Origin: Galeopsis tetrahit
Taxonomy: Eukaryota; Streptophyta; Magnoliopsida; Lamiales; Lamiaceae
Direction: 5' to 3'
Length of the DNA: 64,000 nucleotides
Assembly: GCA_963675135.1 (NCBI GenBank)
Contig: OY776128.1
Span: forward strand, 71,988,670 to 72,052,669
In this document: positions 13,701-25,798 of the stretch, piece by piece
Layout of the letters: the number at the start of each line of letters is the position of its first letter
Numbering within the stretch: the stretch's first letter is position 1
Notes under the pieces: generated by a model
The model's input: only the letters and a program-made list of their open reading frames with translations
Told to the model about the DNA's origin: nothing
Databases searched by the model: none
Position numbers and translations under genes: made by a program

Positions 13701-13860
13701 AACAAAAATTGTACAGTAAGAAATTTGCTAAAAAACAAAACAGAAATAATTTAAAATTAAAATATTTGCAGGCCCAAGTAGGGGCAAAATAGTAAATAAA
13801 AGAAAATACGCAAAAAGAACGGGGTTTCTTGAAAGAGGGGTTGTCATTTAGCGATAACAT
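10786..13860. other. PCFS4-like 3'UTR and intergenic DNA
   Basis: The first few hundred bases are probably the 3' untranslated region, which may contain further non-coding exons. The rest is AT-rich. It holds an (ATT)n microsatellite at about 12024-12045 and a small inverted repeat near 13170-13255 (AAAATACCGATT and AATCGGTATTTT), probably a decayed MITE. No gene is supported. Confidence 0.4.
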
Positions 13861-13887
13861 CGATGGTCCAACCTCCCACTCTCACTG

Positions 13888-13894
13888 TATAAAA
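13888..13894 (+). promoter_or_regulatory. TATA box of the aldolase gene
   Basis: TATAAAA lies 75-81 bases before the ATG at 13969. A CT-rich stretch about 30 bases downstream, near 13915-13930, is a plausible transcription start. A canonical TATA box fits a highly expressed glycolytic gene. Confidence 0.65.
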
Positions 13895-13968
13895 CTCCTA
13901 CCCTTCCCCCTTTTCTCTCACCAACTCTCATTTCACAACTTTGAATTTCGCCTTACTACACTATAATC

Positions 13969-16334
13969 ATGTCTTGCTACAAGGGAAAGTACGCCGGTAT
14001 ATTTCTCTCCTTTTTGCTTCGCTTTTCGCTGATTAACTCGATCTGATCCGGCTATAACTTTGTTACACGAGTGTATTTCGTTTAGATTTGCCTCGGATTT
14101 TTCAATATCTTCGTTATTTTTTCAGATCTGGAATTTCTATCTCATTTTTATGTTTGATAGGTTTGTTGTTGTAAATTTGTTCTTATTTTTATAGATTCTG
14201 ATGCTCTGGTATTCTAATTGTTATGCTAATGTGGTGATCTATAAGTGTGCCGATGGATGTTGCTGTGTTTTTTTTTTTTTTCGATTTAGTTGCTCCGTAT
14301 TTGTTTAGATCTTCATTTGTGAGCTTTTTATTCTTGTTGCTGCCTTTGCATGTTCTCTTTTTTTTTTTTTTTTCTTTTTCGATTTAGTTGCTACGTATTT
14401 GTTTTATTTGTTTAGATCTTCATTTGTGAGCATTTGCTTCTTGTTGCTGCGTTTGCATATTCTCATTCCTGTTTTAAGGCTGGCACTTTGATTTGAAGTT
14501 TTCATATTGAATTAGTTCGGTAGCATTTCGGTTGAATAGTATGGAGGCGGATCTGAAATTGTTAATCATAAATCCATTGATCACGTTTTGATGAATTCAT
14601 TTTATAATGGATTTGAAGTCCATCACTCTCACTTTGGACTTCTTTGTTAAAATTTTAGATCCGCATTATATTGACTCATTTGAATTCCCTACCCAAATCC
14701 TCCCCTCAAATCATGCTTTATTCCAAATGCATCTGTAGTGTTTTTCCATCCTCAGGCTTTCGCTGGCTGTGTCAGATTGATTCGTCCATTTCTAAGTGGC
14801 AAATCTTCTTTTTTTTTTTTTTTTTTGGCAAACTATCGGGTTTGGATCTATTTTTCCCCAAATTATTAGTTTGGAAGCATATTTTTCATTGTTTTACATT
14901 CGACAATGAAGTTAAACGTGCGTGGACAAAAAAATATGTTATTTTTTCTGACTTTAAAGTGGAAAAGCTCATAAAATTCCATTGAGATCTTGTTAAATTA
15001 CATCCATTTGTTCTCTGATTTTGTATGCCCATTCTCCTTTTTAACTGATTCCCTTTTTATACAGATGAGCTAATCAAGAATGCTGCATACATTGGCACCC
15101 CGGGGAAGGGTATTCTCGCTGCTGATGAATCTACTGGTACAATTGGCAAGCGTTTTGAAAGCATCAATGTCGAGAATGTCGAATCAAACAGGAGGGCCTT
15201 GCGTGAGCTTCTCTTTACCACACCCGGTGCTGTTCAGTACCTAAGTGGAGTTATCCTCTTCGAAGAAACTCTATATCAGAAAACAGCTGCAGGTATATTT
15301 AGTTAGTTAATAATTTGAGATTTTTAAAGAAACTATATAAATTGATAGATTGATTTTATGGCAAAAACTTGTATGAGATGGTCGATCCCATGTCCTCTAT
15401 TATATGCTTCCCCAGCTCAATCATATTTTAAATGAGAATGTGACTCAAATAGTCAATTATCAAAGTGGAGCATCGTCTTACAGTACTTCCTCTTGATTTT
15501 ATTATATTTGCAGGCAAACCCTTTGTTGATGTCTTGAAAGAGGGCGGTGTTCTCCCTGGTATCAAGGTTGACAAGGGTACTGTTGTGCTTGCCGGTACCA
15601 ACGACGAGACGACCACTCAAGGTCTTGATGACCTCGGCAAACGCTGCGCGCAATACTACACTGCCGGAGCTAGGTTCGCCAAATGGAGAGCTGTCCTGAA
15701 GATCAGTGCCAACGAACCATCACAGCTTTCAATCAACGAGAACGCCAACGGGCTTGCACGTTATGCCATCATCTGCCAGGAGAACGGATTGGTCCCAATT
15801 GTTGAGCCTGAAATCCTTGTCGATGGGTCCCATGACATTGACACATGCGCTGCCATTACTGAGCGTGTCTTGGCTGCATGCTACAAGGCACTCAATGACC
15901 ACCATGTCCTTCTAGAAGGAACTCTTCTCAAGCCTAACATGGTGACCCCTGGGTCTGACTCCAAGAAAGTTGCCCCTGAGGTGGTGGCAGAGTACACCGT
16001 TCGTGCCCTCCAACGCACGATGCCGGCAGCTGTACCAGCAGTCGTTTTCTTGTCAGGCGGACAGAGTGAGGAGGAAGCTACTGTGAATTTGAATGCGATG
16101 AACAAACTGAAGACGAAGAAGCCATGGAATCTCACATTCTCGTTTGGACGTGCTTTGCAACAAAGTACTCTCAAGGCTTGGGCAGGAAAGGAAGAAAACA
16201 TTCCCAAGGCTCAGGCGGCTTTCCTCGCAAGGTGCAAGGCGAACTCAGAAGCCACTCTCGGGACTTACCAAGGTAGTTCTTCTTTGAGCGAGGGTGCATC
16301 AGAGAGCCTCCACGTTAAGGACTACAAGTACTAG
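13969..16334 (+). CDS. FBA: Fructose-bisphosphate aldolase, class I, cytosolic
   Basis: Three exons: 13969-13996, 15065-15292 and 15514-16334, encoding 358 residues. Both introns are GT-AG and phase 1. The protein starts MSCYKGKYADELIKNAAYIG with no transit peptide, which is typical of plant cytosolic isozymes. The enzyme cleaves fructose 1,6-bisphosphate reversibly into glyceraldehyde 3-phosphate and dihydroxyacetone phosphate, in glycolysis and gluconeogenesis. Visible family features are the GILAADESTGTIGKR phosphate-site segment, the FAKWRAVLKI strand, the Schiff-base lysine at about residue 225 in LLEGTLLKPNMVTPG, the SGGQSEEEA loop, and the C-terminal Tyr of DYKY needed for full activity. 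Full length matches the family. Slightly unusual residues include GTNDETTTQG where many orthologues have GTNGETTTQG. The tiny 28-nt first coding exon was placed by its splice donor and by family similarity. Confidence 0.96.
14270..14468 (+). repeat. Tandem duplication (about 98 bp) inside aldolase intron 1
   Basis: The segment from CGATTTAGTTGCT through TTGTTGCTGC and GCATRTTCTC occurs twice, with the CGATTTAG anchors at 14282 and 14380. Each copy is preceded by a T tract. Small differences, such as an inserted TTTTATTTG, show that it is not an assembly echo. It is intronic and has no obvious coding effect. Confidence 0.8.
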
Positions 16335-16436
16335 GTTATTTATACCGCCATGTTTTTGGTTTCCCTTAGAATTTTATTGCTTTCTTTTTTGAACTTGTTT
16401 TTCTTGTATTTTTACCTCTGGACTGGACTGGTATTT

Positions 16437-16442
16437 AATAAA
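16437..16442 (+). terminator. Polyadenylation signal of the aldolase gene
   Basis: AATAAA lies about 100 bases after the stop codon, in a T-rich 3' region. Plant signals are loose, so cleavage could use other sites further down, up to about 16560. Confidence 0.55.
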
Positions 16443-16559
16443 GTTTGAGAAATGCAGCAGCCACTGCACTGTGGGATGGTGCCGTGAGCTTGCTCTTCTT
16501 TTGGTTTTAACCTTTTGTTGTAAAATCGCTCAATTTAATGAGAACCATCTTTTGTGGGT

Positions 16560-16908
16560 TTTAATTCTTTTTCTTCTATTTTGTTTATTGCATAATAAAT
16601 TATAATTAGAAATAATTCCATCTAAGTATTGAGAAATTAGTAGATTTATTTCTTTATTATATTTCATTTGAAACGAATTATTTAACGAGCCTCTCTCTCG
16701 TACAAGTCTTTTTATTTGCTATATGGATCGTCCAATGTTAAGGTTCTCCTTAATTAATTTGTTGTGTACTTCGTTTTCATTCTGAATGAAACGTTATTAT
16801 ATATATACTCCGAATATGTAATCAGAATAGAACACCAAAACGTATAAACTGATACAGTATTAATTTTTAATATATTGTTGTCAAAGATATTACACATAAC
16901 ATTTTAAA
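16560..16908. other. Intergenic between aldolase and the LINE remnant
   Basis: AT-rich DNA with no feature that I can support. Confidence 0.35.
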
Positions 16909-17658
16909 GTGACGCTCAATAAAAAATCTAGAAATTTAGTTTACATAGAGGAGGAGAAAAGGCTCAAAGGGGGAGAACCTACAACCTCGGATGAAGAAAG
17001 GACAAAGCAGTGGTGGAGTATGATTTCGAAAATGTGTGGACATTATATACCAAGTACTATACATGTCATATTTCTTTGCTCAGGAGTCAAAAAGATATGG
17101 AAGGATTATGGACTTAGTTTTCTTGTAAGGAAAGGAAGACATTTGTCAACGCTTGATGAAATAGTAATAGTCGCATGGGGTATATGGTGAAATCGGTGCT
17201 TGGATGTTCATGAGAATCGAAAAAATGAATACCACATCAATGAAAAAATGGGCAAACTTTCGTAAAGCCTCTCGATGGGTGATGATTTGGATTGGAAACA
17301 AAATCAGTGGCTGAAGTTGGTGATGAGGCGAATGATCAAACTGGGATTACATTCATTGAGGTTGACGGGTCCCGTTAAAACATTCATTGAGGTTGACGGG
17401 GCCTTTAACGCGGATGACAAGAAATACGAGTCATTTACGGAGAGAATAGAGAATTGCTACTTTGATTCTCTTACAAAATTCCACCACAAAGGCCATAAGC
17501 AAGGTACTGGACCGGAAAGTTCCGTGGTGGGAAGAATTACTCGACTTTCACAAGAATTTATAGTGTGCAAATTCATATACCACCCACAAATCAGGAACGA
17601 AAGAGCGCATCATCAATTGACTCAACAAGCAGTTCATTCTACCATTTCTCACTATTGA
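16909..17658 (+). pseudogene. LINE-type RNase H / zinc-binding region remnant
   Basis: Translated pieces resemble the C-terminal part of plant non-LTR polyproteins. These are an FLCSGVKKIWKDYGL segment, an IVIVAWGIW segment ended by a stop at 17188, then an EVDGAFNADD segment (the strand that carries the first catalytic Asp of RNase H) and RNERAHHQLTQQAV near the end. In-frame stops and a frame change between about 17190 and 17275 make it non-functional. A 29-base repeat around TTCATTGAGGTTGACGGG is duplicated near 17353 and 17382. Copia element A inserted just beyond it. Confidence 0.6.
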
Positions 17659-17666
17659 AATAAAAT

Positions 17667-17912
17667 TATAAAGGTGTATAACTGATACACTCTTAGGGTT
17701 ACACCCACATTTTCAGTTCACCCTTTTAATAGGGTAGTTAGTGAGTTAGTTAGATTAGCTTAATTACATTGTATATATACCCATTCAGTTTCTTCAATGA
17801 ATTATCGAATCATACTTTGTAAAATCAGATTTGGTCATCTTCTTCAATACACAATTTGTGTTCTTGATGCATTCCTTTTTCAATTTGATGATTTGTGATT
17901 AAATCATCAACA
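17667..17912 (+). repeat. 5' LTR of Copia A
   Basis: This 246-bp repeat starts TATAAAGGTG and ends ATCATCAACA. It contains a TATATATA-type promoter motif near 17773-17780. It is followed directly by the primer-binding site. Confidence 0.95.
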
Positions 17913-17921
17913 TGGTATCAG
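17913..17921 (+). other. Primer-binding site of Copia A
   Basis: TGGTATCAG directly abuts the LTR. This is the usual plant Copia site, complementary to the 3' end of initiator methionine tRNA. Confidence 0.85.
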
Positions 17922-18042
17922 TTTCCAAATAGGTTTTCGATTCTTGTTATTTGAGGAATTCTTCGTCTCCCTCTTTTCTAGGGCTTCGTCTACTTCTTCC
18001 CATCGGATTTTTTTTCAATTCCGACGAATTTTCCATCCACAC

Positions 18043-21000
18043 ATGGCGGATGAGAATCCCAGCAACAACTCCGCCCCTGGCACTTCAACGGCGCCGGCGA
18101 ACACCTCCTCTCTTGACCCAGCCATTAATCCCCCTTCTCCGTTGGCGCTACACCAGAACGCCAATCCTGCGGTGGCGATTGTTCTTGAGCCCCTGGACGG
18201 AACCAACTATGTCTCCTGGAGCCACGCCATCAAAAGAGGCCTCAGCGTGAAGAACAAAGCCCGTCTCATCGACGGCTCCCTCCCTATTCCAGATGAGGTT
18301 CAAGAACCGGCCATCTACGCCGCTTGGGTAAGAGCTAATGACCTTGTTCTTATGTGGATTCTTAACTCGATTATCCCTGATATTAAGAGAACCTTGGATT
18401 ACTTTTCTATTGCTAAAGATGTTTGGGATGAGTTAAAACTTAGATATGCCCTGTCTGATGGCACTAGAGTCTACCATCTTGAAAAATCACTTAGCTCCAT
18501 TACTTAGGGTTCTCAATCTCTTGTCTGCTACTATAATCAGTTTAAGGTCTTGTGGGATGAATATCTTAGTTTTAGGCCTCTCCTTAAATGCTCTTGTGGT
18601 GCTATGGATTCTTGCAGCTGTGATCTGTCCAAACTAATGACTAAAACTCAGGAACAAGATTCCGTAATGAAATTCTTAGTAGACCTGAATGATTCATACT
18701 CCACTATTAGGAGCCAATTTCTGTTGCATTCTCCTTTTCCCCCTTTGTCCAAAATTTATGGCTTACTGCTTCAAGAGGAATCCCAAAGAAATCTTAATCT
18801 CACCCCTGAGCCTACTCATCTTGATTCTATTGCCATGACTGCAAAGAATCCTAGATTCTATAGAGACAGAAGAAAACCTCTTAAGTGTGGGCATTGTGAT
18901 GGATTGGGGCACACTATTGATAGATGCTTCCATATCATTGGTTTTCCCCCTGGTTGGAAAGGGCCTAGAGGGCTTCCTAGTAAGGATTCTAACAAAACAG
19001 CCAGCAACTCCCTTAGGTCCCTTCCTGGAAATGACCCCTCCAATCCCCTTATCAATCCTGATTATTACAACAGTTTTGTGAGCTCCTCTAAGGTGCAGCA
19101 CCCTGGTAACACCAAGGATCCTACTCATTCTGCAGCAGGGGCCTCAACTGTTCTGATTGAAGATCCTCTCCCCACCCCTACATCTGGTATGATTTCTACT
19201 TCTTCATGTAATTCTTCTTGCACATGGATCTTGGACACTGGAGCTACAGATCACATGGTGCATGATATCTCCATGTTTTCTACTCCTCCCAGTGTGGCCA
19301 ACATCCATATTTCTCTCCCAAATAAGGCCATCTCCATAGCTACACACATGGGCAACATCACTTTAAATGAGCACCTCACATTGTATAATGTTCTATATGT
19401 TCCAGATTTTACTTTCAATCTCTTGTCCATTAGCCATATGACTAGGTACTCTAATTGTACTGCTAGTTTCTTGTCCTCACATTGTATTTTGCAGGACACA
19501 TTGAGCAAGAGGGTGATTGGTACTGCTGAGCAAGTGAGAGGACTATATCTTCTGCATACTTCTCCCTCAACACACTGTACTTTACAACATTCTGTTACTG
19601 CTATTTCTGGTACAGCTTCTAATGAACAATGTATGTTTGACTTGTGGCATAGGAGATTAGGCCATACCTCAAGAAAATGTATGCTGCATATTCCTGATTT
19701 GAATGTAACTCCCTCTAGTAAACATAATGATTGTTTGATCTGTCCCTTGGCTAAGCAAAAGAAAAGACCTTTTCCTTTGAGCACTTCTACTTCCTCTCAT
19801 GCTTTTCAATTGATACATTGTGATGTTTGGGGGCCATTTGCTTTATGTTCTGCCACTGGCCATAGATACTTTCTCACTATTGTGGATGACTTCAGTAGAT
19901 GTACTTGGATTTACCTTTTAAGGGCCAAGAGTGATGTTAAATATTGCTTAGAAAACTTCTACAATATGGTCCTCACTCAATTTCACACTAAATTACAAAC
20001 TTTAAGAAGTGATAATGGGACTGAGTTTATACTTTCTGATTTCTTTCACAAGATGGGAATCATTCATCAAACTTCTTGTGTTGAAACCCCCCAACAAAAT
20101 GGTATTGTAGAAAGAAAACATCAACATCTCCTTCAGGTTGCTAGGGCTCTCATGTTTCAATCCTCTCTTCCCTTAAAATATTGGAGTGAGAGCATTAAAA
20201 CTGCTGCTTTCATTATCAATAGAATCCCTACTCACACATTGAATCATAGATCCCCCTTTGAAATGTTATATGGCTCAAAACCTGACTATTCTTTTCTCAA
20301 AATCTTTGAATGTTTATGCTTTGCTAACACATTGGTTTCCAATAGACATAAATTTGATCCTAGGGCCACCAAATGTGTCTTTATTGGCTATCCCTTTGGC
20401 ACAAAGGGCTATAAACTGTTGGAAATTGAAACTGGCAAAGTCTTTATTTCCAGAAATGTCAAGTTTTTTGAGCACATCTTCCCTTTTTCTAACACAAGCA
20501 ATCACACTCAGCCCACTACTCCCTTAAATTGTGTTGATATTGATGATGGAGATGATGATGACACTAATTCTCACATTCACACAGATTTGCTTCATGAGTT
20601 CACTACACATACCACTGTTCCCACCCCCTTGGACAATACCACTGTGCCTCTTGATGATACCACTCACACTCTTGAGCATAATGTGCACAATACCACTGAT
20701 AATGATGTCCACATGCCTCCTTCTAACACTAGGCCTCATAGAACCAAAACTCAACCTGCCTATCTACAGGTCTATGAAACAAATCTTCCAGCCTCTATTG
20801 ATCATTCCAAAATCAACTTTTCCCTCTCTGATAAACACTATCCCATTCATCATTTTCTCTCTACTAATAGGTTGTCTAATTCTTATAAACTATTTACAGC
20901 CTCTATTTCCCAACAACAAGAGCCCAAAAGCTATAAACAAGCCTCTCTTGACCAAAATTGGGTCAATGCTATGAAAAATGAGATTGCTGCCCTTGAAAAG

Positions 21001-22473
21001 AATAATACTTGGTCTCTTGTTGATCTGCCTCTTGGGAAGAACTGTATAGGCTGTAGATGGATTTATAAAATTAAGTACAACTCTGATGGTTCTATAGAAA
21101 GGTATAAGGCTAGACTTGTTGCTAAAGGGTATACACAACAAGAAGGCATTGATTACTTTGATACTTTCTCCCCTGTAGCCAAAATTACAACTGTTAGAAT
21201 CTTACTTGCTGTTGCCACATCTAAAAATTGGCATGTGCATCAATTAGATGTCAATAATGCTTTTTTACATGGTGATTTGAATGAAGAAATATATATGTTG
21301 CCACCTCCTGGTTATTGTTCACAGGTTGAGAAAAGGGTGTGTAAGTTAAACAAAAGTCTTTATGGGTTAAAACAGGCCTCCAAACAATGGTTTAATAAAT
21401 TGACTGCTTGTTTACTATCCTTGGGCTTTAGTCAATCAAAGGCTGATACATCTCTTTTCACTAGACAAAATGATGCTCACTTCACTGCTATACTCTGTTA
21501 TGTGGATGATCTTATTATAACAGGTACCAACATCCACATCATTCACACCATTAAACTGCATTTGCATGAGCAATTCACTATTAAGGACCTTGGGCCCTTG
21601 AGATATATTCTGGGTATTGAAATTGCTAGAAACAACAAAGGCATGTCTTTGTGTCAAAGGAAATATGCTCTTGACTTACTACAGGATTCTGGATATTTGG
21701 GCTGTAAACCCTCTTCTACACCTATGGATCCCAAAGTATCTTTTGATACTGCCTCTCCACCCCTTGATAGTCCTGCCTATTACAGGAAAATAGTTGGTAA
21801 GCTTCTTTACCTCACCATTACAAGGCCTGACATTTCATATGCAGTACAAACATTAAGCCAGTTCATGCAGCTTCCCACCCAAGCTCATCTGACTGCAATG
21901 CACAGAGTATTGAGGTACATCAAAGGATCACCTGGTACAGGGGTGTTCTATCCCAAACATAATACTTTTAAATTGCATGCTTTCTCTGATTCTGACTGGG
22001 CTAGATGTTTACAAACAAGAAAGAGTATTACAGGCTTTAGTATTTACTTTGGTGACTCTCTAATCTCTTGGAAATCCAAGAAACAAGCTACTGTAAGCAG
22101 GTCATCAGCTGAGGCAGAGTATAGGGCACTAGCTACTACAAGCTGTGAACTTCAGTGGATCCATTTCATCCTTGCTGACCTGAAGATCCACCATTCCATC
22201 CCTTCCAACATGTACACTGACAGCAAAAGTGCATTTTCCATTGCACACAATCCATGCCTTCATCAAAGAACAAAGCACATTGCCTTGGACTACCACTTCA
22301 CAAGGGAGAAGATTCAAGAAGGACTTCTTAAGCTTGTTCACATCCCAACTGATCAGAATTTGGCTGACATGCTCACCAAGCCATTGCCTCCTTCTCTTTT
22401 TAGCTTACATATGTCCAAAATGGGCTTGATAAACATACATTCCCATTTTGAGGGGGGGTATAAAGGTGTATAA
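18043..22473 (+). pseudogene. Copia gag-pol polyprotein, interrupted by one TAG
   Basis: One continuous frame runs from the ATG at 18043 to a stop at 22471-22473 just inside the 3' LTR, broken only by TAG at 18505-18507. Domains in order: gag (LEPLDGTNYVSWSHAIKRG); a CCHC knuckle CGHCDGLGHTIDRC near 18890; protease DTGA at 19234-19245; the integrase H/C region (HRRLGH ... CLICPLAKQ), then its core with HCDVWGPF, LRSDNGTEF and a glutamate in QQNGIVERKH; reverse transcriptase with KARLVAKGYTQQEG, QLDVNNAFLHG and YVDD at 21499-21510; RNase H with SDSDWARC, SSAEAEYRAL and DSKSA. All catalytic residues that I checked are present. The stop falls in gag and would block most product unless read through or bypassed. 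I call it a nonsense mutation rather than a regulated stop, because it is not at the gag-pol boundary. Confidence 0.9.
22449..22458 (+). other. Polypurine tract of Copia A
   Basis: GAGGGGGGG directly precedes the 3' LTR start at 22459. It would prime plus-strand synthesis. Confidence 0.8.
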
Positions 22474-22708
22474 CTGATACACTCTTAGGGTTACACCCAC
22501 ATTTTCAGTTCACCCTTTTAATAGGGTAGTTAGTGAGTTAGTTAGTTAGATTAGCTTAATTACATTTTATATATACCCATTCAGTTTCTTCAATGAATTA
22601 TCGAATCATACTTTGTAAAATCAGATTTGGTCATCTTCTTCAATACACAATTTGTGTTCTTGATGCATTCCTTTTTCAATTTGATGATTTGTGATTAAAT
22701 CATCAACA
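22459..22708 (+). repeat. 3' LTR of Copia A
   Basis: A 250-bp repeat, almost identical to the 5' LTR. It carries one additional GTTA unit in the GTTAGTTAGTTAG run. Confidence 0.95.
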
Positions 22709-22713
22709 AAAAT

Positions 22714-23257
22714 AGTCTGGGCGACACGTGGGAGGAGTATTAACTCGCGGCTACGCGTAGCCACTCCTGTGTTTCTCCCTTAAAAAAAAAAAAAAAGTTT
22801 ACAAGGACACCCTCCCCAATAAATAAATAATAATAATAAAAGGCAAATCCTACTAATAATTCAAGTGAAAAATAATATACTCCTGTCAAAAAAAGAAAAG
22901 TAATACCTTATCTTGCACGATTCTTCAGAATCTCACCAGAATCACGTGTTTGTAACAAAAACATTCATTTGGAATGAATCTAATTTTACAACTAAAAGTC
23001 GGAACAAATATCGTTCAGGATTGACAGAACATCTCCTACCACTTTAAATAAAAGAGAGTTTTAGATAGAGATGGAGTTTCACATTAATATTTGAGATTAT
23101 ATATATTTTTTTTGAGATTATATTTAATTTAAAACATAAATGGATTGGGGTTCATAAAAACGGAGTCGTACAATAAAGTAAATAAAATATGTTTCATATA
23201 TTAGACTCTCATATAAGACGTTAAAATTATAAATTAATTTATTGTAAATGATAATGG
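22714..23257. other. Spacer between Copia A and Copia B
   Basis: AT-rich DNA with no gene. It holds a perfect 14-bp palindrome, GGCTACGCGTAGCC, at 22749-22762 in a short GC-rich patch. Confidence 0.4.
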
Positions 23258-23262
23258 CTTTC

Positions 23263-23440
23263 TATTAAGAAGTGATTGCCTCACCCCTAGTTAATAGCAT
23301 TTATTAATATTAATTGTATATTCAAATATTCAAATGTATATCACTACAATTATGTAATTAGTTACTTTGTACATCTTCACTATAAATATAAGTTGTACCA
23401 CCTCACCAAAGTTAACGGTGATCATATCTTACTTTTCACA
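23263..23440 (+). repeat. 5' LTR of Copia B
   Basis: A 178-bp repeat containing ACTATAAATATAAG, a likely TATA box, near 23380. It has an additional TATTCAAA unit compared with the 3' copy. The primer-binding site TGGTATCAG follows at 23441-23449. Confidence 0.92.
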
Positions 23441-24433
23441 TGGTATCAGCCTAAACACGATCCAAAAATCCTAACCCTAATTTCTTTCTCCATCTCTGCC
23501 GCCGCCGCCGCCTCACAAATCGTCGAGCTTGTCCCCCTCGCCCCTCTCTCTTCCAATGGCAGACTCCTCTATCCCTATGAATGTTCTCATTCATATGGTA
23601 ACGGTGAAACTCTCTTCTTCCAATTATCTCCTATGGAAGAAGCAGGTTGTCCCGATGCTCACTTGTGCCGATCTCTATGGCCTTGTGGATGGTTCATCCG
23701 CCCCCCTGCCGCCACTCACCCGACCTTCGCTGCCTGGAAAACAAAGGATCAGAAAGTCCTTGCCCTCCTTCTCTCTTCTCTCACTGAAGAAACTCTGGCC
23801 GAGGTTGTTCAATGTGATACGGCCCGTGATACTTGGCTTGCCTTGGAGGACGCCTTCAGCCACTCCTCCCAGTCCCGCACCACTCAGCTTCGTGAGGAAC
23901 TCCTTCTCCTCAAACGTGATTCCCTTCCTGTTGCCGATTATGGTCGGCGCTTTAAAGCATTGTGCGACCAACTGGCCGCTATTGGTAAGCCAGTCGACAA
24001 ATCTGACATGTCGCACTGGTTTCTATGGGGTCTTGGTCCTAAATTTAGTGGTTTTGCCGACACCCGAATGGCCCTCTCACCTGTCCCGGTTTTCCGTGAC
24101 CTACTGCATCAGGCCATTGCCTTTGAGATCATGAATAAGTCTGATCTAGTTGAGCCTGCTCCAGCTGCGTTTTTTGCTCGCCCGAATACACGCGACCATA
24201 CTGGTGGTCGCTCTTCTGGGCCCCTTCGTGGTGGTCGCCCCGATTTTTCTGGTGGTCGCGGAGGGCGTAAAGCCTACGTTCCCCGTTGTCAAATCTGCCG
24301 CGGCGAGCACTACGCCACCAAATGTCCTCAGCGGTTTGTTCGCGTACCAGCTCCTCGCCAGACTGGTCGCCCATCTGCCCATCTGTCCGACGACCCATCC
24401 GCCAATCTTGCTCAGACTTTTCACTCAGCCTGC

Positions 24434-24493
24434 TCCGTCTCCTCGCCGACCTCCTCGGATTGGTCCGTCTCCTCGCCGACCTCCTCGGATTGG
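24434..24493 (+). repeat. 30-bp in-frame tandem duplication in Copia B
   Basis: Two identical units of 30 bp starting TCCGTCTCCTCGCCGACCTC encode SVSSPTSSDW twice, just before the protease motif. The duplication keeps the reading frame. Confidence 0.9.
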
Positions 24494-25798
24494 TATGTTG
24501 ATTCAGGAGCCTCGGCTCACATGACTCCCAGCACCTCCCATCTGGACTCCTCGACACCTTATTCTGGTAATGGTCAAGTGGTCGTTGGTAATGGTAACTC
24601 CTTACGAATCTCTCATGTTGGACATAACCTTTCTAAGGATATAAGCCTCCTGGATGTTCTTGTTGTTCCTCACATCACCAAAAACCTCCTATCTATTAGT
24701 AAACTCACTTCTGATTTTCCAGTTGATGTTTGCTTTTCTGACAAATCATTTGTTGTTTAGAATCGGGCTACCAAGGAAGTGGTGGCTCAAGGTCGATGTG
24801 AACAAGGGTTGTACGTGTTGGAACGAGCACTCCCGGCTTTGGTCGCCGCTTTGAAGCCGCCTAATGTTGCTCGTGCCTCCTTTGATTTATGACATTCTCG
24901 TTTGGGGCATGTCCCGTTTAATGTTATCAAAGACTTGAATAGATTAGGGCATCTATTCTTGATTTAGTACACTGCGATCTTTGGGGTCCTTCCCCTGTTG
25001 TTGCTTCGGGTGGTTTTCGTTATTATGCTGTGTTTATCGATGATTATTCCCGTTTCTCGTGGATATATCCTCTTCGTGCAAAATCCGAGTTCTTTAACAC
25101 ATTGGTCGTCTTTCACAAATTTGTCTGCACTCAGTTCTCGGCCAAACTCAAAGTTTTCCAAAGTGATGGAGGCACTGAGTTCGTCAATTCGGCTGTTCGC
25201 CAGTTCATGTTTGAGCATGGCATCTCGCATCGGGTGTCATGTCCCTACACCCCCCAACAAAATGGTCGCGCCAAGCGCAAGCACCGTCACATCACTGAAA
25301 CTGTCTCTCCATACTTTTTCATGCTCGTGCTCCATCTGAATTTTGGTTTGATGCCTTTGCCACTGCAGTCCATCTCATTAATCGCCTACCATCCTCTATT
25401 TTGGGAGGTCAAACACCATATCAAGTTCTCTTCGGCTCCGTGCCCCTTTATGGAAACTTCAAACCATTTGGTTGTCGGGTATTTCCATACTTACGCGATT
25501 ATGCAGCCAACAAACTTTCTCCTCGCAGTCGCCCATGTATTTTCTTGGGCTACAGTAGTCTCCACAAGGGTTTCCGGTGTTACGATCCTACATCCTCAAA
25601 AATCTTTGTTACTCGACATGCTGTATTTGATGAAGGTTGCTTCCCCTTTTCAGGTTCTGCTCGGCCTTTGCCGACCAGTGCGGTGGTCTCATCCTTCTTG
25701 GATGCCGAGCTGGATTCCTCGGATGACCTCTTGGGTCCACTTCTCACACTCCACCGTGCTCGGCATGCACCATTGACCCTGGCGAGGACACCCCTCAT

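Larger units (their letters stand above)
17667..22708 (+). mobile_element. Copia LTR retrotransposon A, nearly intact and young
   Basis: A complete 5.04-kb element. The 5-bp target duplication AAAAT lies at 17662-17666 and 22709-22713. The LTRs differ by one substitution (near 17773, G/T) and one 4-bp GTTA unit over about 246 bp, so insertion was recent. Internal order is LTR, primer-binding site, gag-protease-integrase-RT-RNase H frame, polypurine tract, LTR, which is the Copia order with integrase before RT. The LTRs begin TATAAAGG and end CAACA, so the termini are 5'-TA...CA-3' rather than TG...CA. The only coding lesion I see is the in-frame TAG at 18505. Confidence 0.95.

Noticed and set aside
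17275..17658. 127-residue frame as a possible host gene
   Set aside because: The text matches the RNase H end of LINEs and the upstream frame is broken, so it is a transposon remnant.
18550..22473. Separate start codon for Copia A pol
   Set aside because: The frame upstream is continuous with gag apart from one TAG, and the first codon of the open stretch at 18550 is TTG. It is one polyprotein with a nonsense codon, not two genes.
23675..24016. Antisense frames within Copia B
   Set aside because: Mirror frames of a GC-rich coding region; the domain signal is on the plus strand only.
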